Of a stretch of DNA of 64,000 bases, positions 32,993 through 43,400 are shown one piece after another. Numbering within the stretch: the first letter of the stretch is position 1; each line of letters starts with the position of its first letter. This DNA is from Brachionus rotundiformis. Taxonomy: Eukaryota; Rotifera; Eurotatoria; Ploima; Brachionidae. The notes under the pieces are model-generated. The model saw nothing but the letters and a program-made list of their open reading frames with translations, searched no databases and was not told where the DNA came from. The translations under genes were made by a program, and so were the position numbers. Location of the stretch: the NCBI GenBank assembly GCA_016802295.1, contig JAESIW010000065.1:930001-994000 (forward strand), written 5' to 3'.

Positions 32993-35900
32993 ATTCGGTC
33001 TTGCATAGAATATTTTTTAATAAATAATTTGTAATTATAGCCGAATTAGATAATTCGATCGGTTAAACACTGATTTAAGACAGGAAGACATGGATTTTTA
33101 GTTTTTTTTTAAAGCTTTATTTAAATGTTAAAATTTTATTTATTATTTCAGTTTAATAAAAATTATTTAATGTTTAACTTAAGTCTTTTATTTGAAAAAA
33201 ATTTTAATTTGAGAAAATGTTTAATTTTTGAATATATCAAAGCTTTTGTTTAAGAATAAAAATTAATTAGATTTTTAAATTAGATAAATCTTCTATTTTG
33301 CATATAAAGCAATTAAATATTTTTAATTAAATATTATAACATAAGGAAAGCTAAATTTTATTGTCAAATATTATCCTGAAATAAATTAATTCTTTTTAGC
33401 TAAAAACCTTCATGGAATACATATTTCGAATAAGCGTAGACCATATTTTTATAAAGATGGTGAAAATGTTTCCTTCAATATTCTCTAACGCGTGTTTATT
33501 TTTTCTTCTTCATTAGCTAAATGAAAAATAAATTTTTCTATACATTTAATAGAGTGTAATTAGATTTTTATTTATTTTAGTAAAAATGTATGTTGCTTTT
33601 CGATTCCAAAAAAAAATATGTTATTTTATTAAAAAAGAAGAGTTTCTAATTTCTTAAAAGAAATTCTCCTTTAAAATCTAATTTAATGGAATCATATAAC
33701 CAAAAATGACTAGTGATACAAATCTTTAAATTCTTTTAAAGGATAAGCTGAAATTTAGATTTTTTTTTCTATTATGATTCAAATTTATATTTAAGGCTAT
33801 CAATACTATAATAATATTTTATACTAATAGTTAAAAAATTCTTAATTTAAATTAAAAATAAGCTCATTCATTAATTAAAAATATTATCCTGAAAGATGTT
33901 GACATAAAGAAAGTAAAGAAATATATTGAACAGATAAAGCAAGATCATCTTGAATATGTTAAATTCTAACTTTTCAAACTTTTTAACATCATCAGTTTTA
34001 GAAGAGATCTAGTTTTAGAACAAATTTGATATTTTAATCAAAATTTCACATATATTTATAACTTTCCGATTTAATATATCCATGCTTGGTTGATGGAATT
34101 TTTGGCTTCGTATAATTAAAATATTGATTAGTAAACGAAAACAAATAATTCATTTTTAATATTATTCATGTTTAATTAAGGTTTGTCATTTATGATAAAA
34201 GAAATTGTTCAGTTTATATCCAGAATTTAATGGCAAACAGTTGAATAAATTCTGCCATTAAAAAGCTTTTTCCGGGCTCCAACTAATCTATACAACCATT
34301 TTATGCAAGATTTCAAAAGATTCAATAAATCTTTTTATGGAAAGTCTAGCATTTGTAATTATATAATAAATTGTTTCATTTAAATATAACAATCTGAAAG
34401 GTAAAAGCTGCTATATGTTCTAAATCATTACTAAAATAAGGACTAAAGTATTTACACCGATTTCGAGACATTTTTTTAATTTTTTCATTCGGAAAATTAT
34501 TCTGAAGGTATATTGATTTGAATTTTGGAAATTTTTATTTTTTTTATTAAATCAATATAAAATTTATCAAATTAAAATATAAGATATCAAAGAATGATAA
34601 TATAAAGCTCAATTTAGGCATTCAAGTTTAAAATTTTTCTCAAAAATTTTATAAAAGTAAAACGTGAAAAAAAAGAAATTAAATAATGATATTTATTTAA
34701 ACTTATAATTTTATGGCTAAATTTTACTTTCATATTTTATATAAAATAGATAGATTGTTTAAAATAAAATATTTTTATTGTTTAAAACTTACACATTTAA
34801 GCACGTGTTTTTCTCAGAGATGATTAAATAATTAATTTTGCTTATTTTAAGATATATAATTAATCTGTGGAGCGTATTTGATTAGATTTGAGTTTTTAAT
34901 TTTTAACATGATTTCCTGGATATTTTTCAATTATAAAAAATTTTCCTTAGTTTTGTAAACAAAATAAAATTTTAGAGAATTTTTTTCCCAGTAAATTATC
35001 AATTGATTAATTAATTTAAAGTTTTTGATAAAATTTTATAATGAATTAAAATATTTAAAAAAGACGAACTGCTTTAAGGAATTTGCAGATATTTTATTAA
35101 TTTAAGGAATGTAAACTATGTAATATATATTTATAATGCTTTTAGGCTTTTCTTTTTTAATTAAAATTCAATTGTGTAAAAGCGTTCCCAATCGAACATC
35201 GGAAACTTTTTCCCTAATTTTTTAATCTATAAGCCTTGCGGAAAGTTTAAAACACTTGAAATTTTTCATTAATTTTTACGACATCTTAAAATCAATCAAT
35301 TAAAATCAGACTTGTTTTTATGGAATACAAAAGAATAATTTTAATTAATAATTTTAAAATGTGTCTGTTAAAATTAATCCTATTTTTATTGTTTAATTTT
35401 AAAAGTATGCTAGAGTTAGTAGGAAAATAATGTTTCTGTTTGTAAAGTTGAAAAATTTCAAACTAATATAACTTCCATAATCATTTGAAAATTGATTTTT
35501 TTCCAATTTAAATCTCAATAAGATACAATTATTTGGTTAATATTCGATTTTTGCCTCGATTAAAATACCCACGATTTAGAAGCAGCGAGAAATTTTTAAC
35601 AAACTCTCAATATTTTTACTTCATTTATTAGCTATAATAAATTTATTTTTAATTTAAATTTTAAACAATCCGACATGAAATCACGAAGCTGAAATATGTT
35701 AAGGGTTTGCTTTAACTTAAATTCCCAGATAGCTAATTAACATTTAATCCTTAACTCTTATAGATAATATTAATCTATTAGAGATACTATTTACAATTAA
35801 AAATAAATTAGAGGAATAACTAATTAAAAATATCATGAGATATTTATCAAATATAACCAAACTTCCACGTTTTGAAAAATGCTTTGTTCAAATTATTAGA

Positions 35901-36364
35901 ATAGAAATTCATTTTATCTCGTGCGGTTTAAATAGGTTGTTTATTTAAAAATCTCTTTTCATTAAGTCTCAAAAAATTAACTTTATTATTTCAATTTCAT
36001 TTTTAATTTAATATTTCTTGATTATATTTTTATTCTGGTAATTATGTAGCCTATTATTTGGAATTTTTCTAAAAACTGATTTAGATAATTAAGCTTGTTT
36101 AATTCGTCTTGTAGAAAAACCTCATTGTTTTGTTAATAAAGGGACATCTGTCGTCAAAATATAATATAAAATTAGGCACGAAATTTAATAATCAGTAGAA
36201 TTAGCTGCTTTTTACAACTTATTAAAATCTGAGTGAGAGGAATACTGAAATTTTAATTAAAAAATATACTTAAGTAGATATGGAGTTTTTTAATATATAA
36301 GCTATAATGTTGATAAGTATTTTGATTAAATCTAAATACTTATAATATTTTTTTTATTTAGAAA
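32993..36364. other. Large AT-rich non-coding stretch
   Basis: About 3.4 kb without ORFs, tRNAs or recognisable repeats beyond homopolymer runs. It contains the 3' UTR of the SR-rich gene and the promoter of the second GPCR. Confidence 0.6.
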
Positions 36365-37967
36365 ATGCTTCAAATAGAATATTTACAGAATGTTACGAGC
36401 AGTAATTTTATCACAATTCTAAACACAATTGAACCGTATTACATACTTACCATAATTTTCGTCGGGCTCATTGGAAACTCACTTTCATTTTTTTTATTTT
36501 TATTCACAAAATTAAAGTAATGTTTATTTGTTTATTATAAAATATAACTTTAAATATTTAAACCTAAACCTACCCAATTGAATGATAAAATATTTGTTAA
36601 TTTTACTAACTAAAAATTAATTGTTTTGTATTAATTTACTTTCTCATATGATGAAATTTTTTAATTAATAATAAAATGAAATATCATGAAAAATTGCTTA
36701 TTTAATTTATATATTTTTTATTAGATATATACAAAGCAGTTTTTTTAAGAACAGTAATTCTTAAAGTTAAACAAGAAAAAAATTGACAAATCTATTAAAC
36801 GTTTAGCAATTTTTGACTAAAATTCTCAATTAAAATTTTATCATTTTTAACAAACTAGGTTTGAACAAGCAAATTATATTCTTGCCGCTCTTGCTATAGC
36901 CGACAATGGATTTTTAGTATCACTTCTAGTCGTCAATTTGAAAAATTTTCTAAATATCAACATTTTTGATAATTCACAAATTGGGTGCAAATTAAGTGTT
37001 TATATAACTTATTTGTTTAGCTTTTTATCTACATGGTAATATTTCTTTAATTAAATACAGATTTTTAAGCCTAAAAATTTGAAGGTATGTAGTCGAATTC
37101 AGTATTGAGCGTTTAATTGCTGTATATTTTCCAATCAAAAGAATTACCATGTGTACCAAGACAACAAATAAAGTCAGCGTTTTCATGCTAATAGCTATTT
37201 CCTTGATTATATACTCATTTGCTTTGTTTACTTCGGGTATTGAATTTTCTGACGAAGGGACAAGAAGTTGTGTTACCTTGACAAGATGGTTTGACTTGGT
37301 ACAACTAATAGCCTTTATTGACATGTTCATCACTATGGTCATTCCTTTTTTTATTATCTTTATTTCAAATATATCAATTGTATACAAGTTAACTGGATTC
37401 GGTCCCATGTCCAGATTTGGTGAACTAAGTCATCGTTTTAGCTCTAATGCATCAACTGAAATATCAGATCTAAGTTGGCGCAAGAAACCGATCAAAGGAT
37501 GTAAAAGAGATCAAAACAGACAAGACATTAAAGAGGACAAATTTTCCGGACAAATCATTAAAGATGAAGTTTCCAAAGGTTCTCAGAATCGTATTAATCT
37601 TGTTCAGCATATAAACAAAGCAAGCGAGGCTAAGAGACTTCAAAAGTATTCAAGGACTACTCGAATGCTTCTAATTGTTTCAACAACGTTTTTGTTATTA
37701 CACATGCCAATTGCTGTGTGCAAAGGGTGGTATTTTATAAAAAGTTCGCTGATTAAAAATGGTACATCAAGCGATTTGGCAAATTTTGAAATCAGCTCAA
37801 GTGAAGAAATATTAGAACGTTTGTCTTGTTACATTTATTATTTAAATTTTTCCCTAAATTTTTTTCTTTATGCGTTAAATGGACCTAAATTTCGAAGCGC
37901 AATTAAAAATTTAATTAAGCGGAATAAGAAAAAAAACTTCAAAAGAAGTAAATTGGTCTCAATTTGA
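36365..37967 (+). CDS. Rhodopsin-like neuropeptide-type GPCR, paralogue 2
   Basis: Three exons, 36365-36516, 36859-37035 and 37085-37967, giving 403 residues. The N-terminus carries an N-glycosylation site (NVTS). TM1 has IFVGLIGNS, TM2 LAALAIADNGFLVSL, TM3 ends SFLSTW|YVVEFSIERLIAVYFP with ERL in place of DRY, TM5 FIDMFITMVIPFFIIFISN, TM6 RMLLIVSTTFLLLHMPIAV, and TM7 YIYYLNFSLNFFLYALN in place of NPxxY. It is clearly paralogous to the minus-strand receptor at 26438-27746, sharing the intron after the TM1 lysine codon (aa|g, phase 2). It has one additional 49-bp intron inside the tryptophan codon before YVV that the paralogue lacks. The likely ligand class is a neuropeptide (inference). Confidence 0.86.
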
Positions 37968-38962
37968 AAAAAAGATATACTCAAGTTGTCTATTCAACTT
38001 ATTTAAAAATTTTAAATTATCAATTCATTTTCATTTTACGGTGATTCAAAATGTTTAATAAATTTTTCTAAATTAATCTATTTTTTAATCCAAATTTAAT
38101 TAGTCATGCATTGAGTAGTAGTGGAAAATTTTGATGATTTCAATAGATTGTATTTGATTTTAATTTTAATTAAAAATATACAATGTATTGTTATTATAAA
38201 CAAATTGAAATGGAAGCAGACGAATTAATTTTAATTTTTTCCTGAGTCTATATTTTATAATTATTTGAAATTATCATTTATTGATTCAGAAAATATAGTA
38301 ATCAAATTCCTTAAAAAATAAAAAAAATCAAATTAAACATTTTTTCAATAATATTTTTTTATTTAAACATATCTAAAATTAAAAAATTGAAAATTGAATC
38401 TTTTAACTAGAAAAATCTTGGTTGTTTTTCTCAATTATTAATTGTCTAAAATACAATAGATTTATTTATTAATTTATCAGTTTTCCTTGACAAAAACTTA
38501 GAAAATTAATTTCGAATTTAAATTAATTCTCTGAAAAAAAAACATTCACAGATAAGTTTTATAAAGATTTCTGCAATTGGTGGCTAATAATACTGCTTTA
38601 GTCGAATAAATCATTAGTTATTCTTCTTCTGATCCTTATATAAGATTGTAGTCTCATTTTCTTATTGATTTAAATATTTTGATAATTTAATTATAACAAT
38701 TTAAGACTTAAATAATACATACCGTTTTACCTCATTCGATTCTGCTTCATCACAAGTTAAGATACCTTTGGACCATGAACCAAAGTACATCTTGCCCATG
38801 CTATAATATTGTTAACTTTGAACGCATGCTCTAAAAGCGTTATCACGCGTTTAAGTCCGCATTAAGCACTCATTTTAATGCGTCATCAAGACCCGATTTT
38901 AAACTAAAAAACAAAAAAATCAATTTTAATATTTTTTTTAATCGAAAAATTTAAAAAATTAG
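37968..38962. other. GPCR 3' flank
   Basis: AT-rich. The first 140 bp are duplicated in inverted orientation at 45083-45311. On the minus strand 38800-38725 reads MGKMYFGSWSKGILTCDEAE followed by SNEVKR and then a GTATGT donor-like site; this looks like an exon or repeat relic, and a diverged copy lies near 45484. No complete gene seen. Confidence 0.5.
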
Positions 38963-39565
38963 TTATTTTATTAGTATAGTAGTTGAAAACAGATTAGTAG
39001 TATTTTGATAGTATTTATCTATTTTTGCTTTGAAAATTTCGCTTGATTGAGCTTCTACTACATCTTCTCTCAGCATATTCCTGTTGTTAACTCTAGGGTT
39101 TTTGAAGAAGTTGTATCGTTGAGCACAATTCTTGAATATTTCTCTTTTAATTTTGTATTGATGGCCACTTGTATATCTGCTTGAGAAGGTGAGTGGAAAT
39201 TGCCAACTGACATTGACACTGTTTTTTTACTTTAAACATTTAATAATGATTAAGAAACTTCTCATTTGCCTTTCAGTTAAGGTTAAGGCTAAGGCTTCCA
39301 GGTCGCGTTGCAGCTGCTCGTGAGTAAGCGCACGATGATCTTGCAGTCATCTGCATACAGCTTGCATGGAAAGCTTATATGTTCTGGGAGATCGTTTATG
39401 AAGACCACGAAGAGCGTTGGACCTATGACTGAGCCCTGAGGGACCGAGCTCGTGATTGGTGCCCAGTCCGAACAGTACTCGCCGAGGACAACTCTTTGCC
39501 TCCTGCCCGAGAGGAACGCCCTGATGGATCTAGAAACAAGATGGACTTTATCATTCGCTAAATCA
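38963..39565 (-). mobile_element. Relic of a Jockey/CR1-type LINE, deleted copy
   Basis: Minus-strand remnant of a non-LTR retrotransposon ORF2. From 39565 down it reads DKVHLVSRSIRAFLSGRRQ, SSVPQGSVIGPTLFVVFIND and then YADDCKII with the catalytic Asp pair (codons around 39343-39357). A frameshift follows near 39330, after which EQLQRDLEALALTLTERQM continues in another frame. From about 39210 down to the stop at 38963 the typical LINE C-terminus appears: SRYTSGHQYKIKREIFKN, then QRYNFFKNPRVNNRNMLRED and VVEAQSSEIFKAKIDKY. The segment that normally joins RT to the C-terminus is missing. Base composition is much richer in GC than the flanks, as expected for an insertion. Confidence 0.85.
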
Positions 39566-40433
39566 TTATATTATAATCATTTTGAAAAAATAAAAAATGA
39601 ATTTTTTAATATTTTTAAATTTTTACTTTAAAATCAGGTTCTTTAAAACGTCTAAATTAAACTAAAGATTAAGTACAAAACTCTGAATAAAATTGTTATA
39701 GCATATTCTAAACCCTATGATTGCAGTTCCAATATATTTCATTAAAAGTATGTAATTTAAATCATTAATTTCAACATGTCAACAAATCCAGCGTAATCAT
39801 TAACTGCATTCAAGCAGATGATTAAATTGTATTCAATTTATAGATTATATTTGTTTAAGCTAAATAAAAAAAATCATAATACAAACAAAATATCATGGAT
39901 ATTCTGGTACTTTTAATTTTCAAATTTTTTTTTTTCACACACTTTCCAAAGTCACTGCTGTCAAGCTGCTCAAACCACTGCTAACCGAGCTCTGGTAAAA
40001 ATTTAATTAAAAATTTTTGGTGGTCTTGGTTAAAAAAAAAAATAATAAAAATTGCTATAACACATTTAAACCCTTTTTTATGGTTGCAGTTCCAATAATG
40101 ACCAAAGTTTTATTTTAGATTAAGTCAGTCTTAATAAATGTCTCAATTGATCTAGCCAACATAAACTAGTTTAAAAGTAGAGTAAATAATGTTATAAAAA
40201 CTGCTCTAAAACAGAATGCAGAATAAAAAATAAACTTATAACAAAATATCGATTTAGCATAAAAAATTAAAATTAAATTTCTTGGCCAAAATAATATTCA
40301 TATAGCTAATAAACAAGAGCTTAAGATATTGAAGTAAAAACGAAAGAGAAATTATAGAAAATATTTTAGTAATAATTTTTAAAAAAAAAATATATATTTA
40401 TATATATTTGTAATATTAAATCTAAAATGCAAA
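39566..40433. other. KAT6 5' flank
   Basis: AT-rich. It contains a pair of diverged direct repeats (39691-39735 and 40050-40097), both with an ATTG(T/C)TATA start and a TTGCAGTTCCAATA end. No gene seen; the KAT6 promoter presumably lies at the right end. Confidence 0.5.
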
Positions 40434-43400
40434 ATGGAATCCTTGTCATCAAGTAGACGAGACGACGAGGATACCAGCGAAGCCAAATTTGATCCGGACA
40501 ACTTACGCACAAAATGCGATCCACAAATAATCAAGTACGTACAGGAAACAATCCAATACATGAAGCAGAACAAACTTCAGTGTAACCTACGGTCCATTTA
40601 CCAACACCTGAAACAAAACTACACCGACAAGTATGCACTAATCTGCCAACTCAGCGAAAAAGATCTCATGAACCAGCTCGAACTGGCCGTCCAAGAGGGC
40701 ATCCTTTCGCGCAAGTTCGCCTCTTCGAACAACACCAAGCTGAGCTCTCAAATCTACCACATACCAAAGGCAAACTACGAGACCAACACTGACCGAAACA
40801 ATCTCAACCTTCTGCTACAAATCGTCATCAAATCAATGTCCGTTCTAAACCGGCAGAACTTTACCGACTCGAATTCGAGCCCCGCCGACGACGACCTAAC
40901 ATGCTCTGTCGATCAAGTGACCAAGTATTTGATCGAAAATTACAGATTCAGCGAGACCGATGCCATCCAGGACTTGTTGAGCGAGTGTGTAGACTACCTA
41001 TTGAACAAATACGAGAAGATATTCATCAAAACATCGTCGGACCAGTTCAAACTCAACTCGGTCTATGTGAGACAAAAGCTTCACCCCAAGCCGAAGACCA
41101 AAGAAACAGCCTTACTTGACCCACACGAAGTCACCGTCGACAAAATTCAATCAGTTCTTGGCCTCAGACCGCCGTACCGACCGGAGGACATACTCAGAAT
41201 CGAGGAGATCAAGCGGCCTGTGACTCGGTGCCGACTGGCGCCCAGCGTCGACGATTCCTCGTCCTCGGCCTGCTCTCTCGACGACGATCTGTGCTCGTTT
41301 TGTCTCCGCACTCAAAACTCAAACCCTCTCGGCAGACAGGACAAATTTATAACTTGTTCGGACTGCGGCCGCTCGGCCCACACTTACTGTCTCAAATACT
41401 CGGCCAATCTGATCGAGTATTTAAAAAAACCCCATGTCAAGTGGCAATGCATCGAATGCAAAAAGTGCTGCGTGTGTCTCAAGACATGCGAGTCGCTGCT
41501 TTTGTGCGACAAGTGCGACCGCGGCTTTCACAAAGAGTGCTGCTCGCCGCCGCTTAGACAACGACCCAAAGGCCAGTTTGTGTGCGCGGTGTGCGCTGTC
41601 AATCAGGCGCCAGTCGAATCGGCCGAGAAAAAAAACACCAAAAAGCGAAAGCCCAACCACACACCGCAAAAGAGCTCCGAGCTCAAAAAGCCCAAAGTGG
41701 AAAAAGTGGAAAAAGTGGAAAAAATTGAAAGAGTGGACAGTAGCGAACCGCCGGCCAATCTAATTGACGGCATGAGCGCGTTTTTTACGCCCTCGTGCCG
41801 TCAGCGCTCTCACTCGCACTACTCGAACAGCTCGCTACACGAGAGCCAGTCGAGCGCCAGCAAGATAGAGGCTCCCAAGACAGCAGGCAAACAAGCGACT
41901 AAAATGGCCAAGAAATTGATCAAAAAGTCACGCGCACGCCTCGACAAAAAGCTGAACAATTCGGACAAGGAGAATCAGAGCGAGGCTCACAAGTCACGAG
42001 ACCCGCTCGGCAATCTAGTCGATTCGCTTTCTCACATTTACTGCACCGAGAATGAGACCAGAGAGCACAAACTGCCGCAAAAGTTCTCCAACATGATTGT
42101 GCCTAAGCAAATAAAGCGTCAGCGCAAATCGCTCAATTCGTCCAGTTCGGACAAATCGCCGTCCAGTTTGAACAGTGAGTTGCGCAAGAAAAATGCGAAA
42201 AAATTCAAATTTGGCGCCAAAAAGAGCGATGTGTTGAGCAGCGAAGGCGAAGAGCAGGAAGAAGAGGTGACTGTAGATGAGCCGAAGGAGGAGGAAAAAG
42301 TGGAGATCAAGTGCGAGGTTGAAGTGAAGAAACGCGGCCGCAAAAAGGCCAGCAGCCAATTGGAGGCGAGCACGAATGAGGCCCGCGAGCCGTTCTCGCA
42401 CAATCGCAGCATACCGCCAGGCTGTTCAAGCGACGACCTTGACCTGTTCAAAAAAATCCAGCAAATAAGCCAAGACGAGCTCCGAAAGGACGACGAGCTC
42501 GTGCTGAACAACTCAAAATTCAAAGACAAAAAATTTGTCACCACCTATCAAACGAACAAAAAGCCCGACAATCAAAAACAAACGCTGCCTCGCTTGCCCG
42601 AGTTTATAACATTTGGCGAGTACTTAATCGAGACATGGTACTCGGCGCCCTATCCACAAGAGTATGTTCAGAAACGTGTGCTGCACATATGCGAATTTTG
42701 CCTCAAGTACTGCAAGTCAAAGCAAGTGCTCGCACTGCACATGCAGAAAAAGTGCCACATCTACCAGGACAAGTATCTTAAATGGAAAGACTCGCCTGTT
42801 AAAAAGCACACACGCGACAACAAAAAGTCGCTGCACAATCGAGTTTTGACAGCGAGCAACTACCGTTCAATAAACTCGGTGGTCACGGCCGAGTCAGCTG
42901 TGTGGTCGCCTTTGTGTCCGCCTGGCAACGAGATATACCGCACAAGCAACGGCCTGCTCAGCGTGTTCGAAGTCGACGGCAACACCAACAAGATCTATTG
43001 CCAAAATTTGTGCCTACTGGCCAAGCTGTTTCTCGACCACAAGACACTTTATTACGACGTAGAGCCATTTTTGTTCTACGTGCTCACACAAAACGACCAA
43101 AACGGATGCCATTTGGTCGGCTATTTCAGCAAAGAGAAGCACTGTTTGCAAAAAAACAATGTCAGTTGTATAATGGTAATGCCACAGTACCAGCGTTTTG
43201 GCTACGGTCGGTTTCTGATCGACTTTAGCTATTTGCTCAGCCGGGTGGAGCAGCAGCCTGGCAGTCCCGAGAAGCCGCTCTCCGACCTCGGCCGCCTCAG
43301 CTACGAGGCATATTGGGGCTCGATTGTGCTCGAGAAAATGCACCATCTTAAACAACAGCTTCTCGAGCACAAGCACATCACTTTTTCTCTCAGACAGTTT

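Noticed and set aside
37025..37408. Minus-strand ORF opposite the second GPCR
   Set aside because: It spans an intron and exon of the plus-strand GPCR, whose transmembrane motifs are clear.
42757..42916. The MYST insertion as a retained intron
   Set aside because: The segment is rich in coding-like codons, is not AT-rich, and has no GT-AG borders at suitable positions; all introns in the window are strongly AT-rich.
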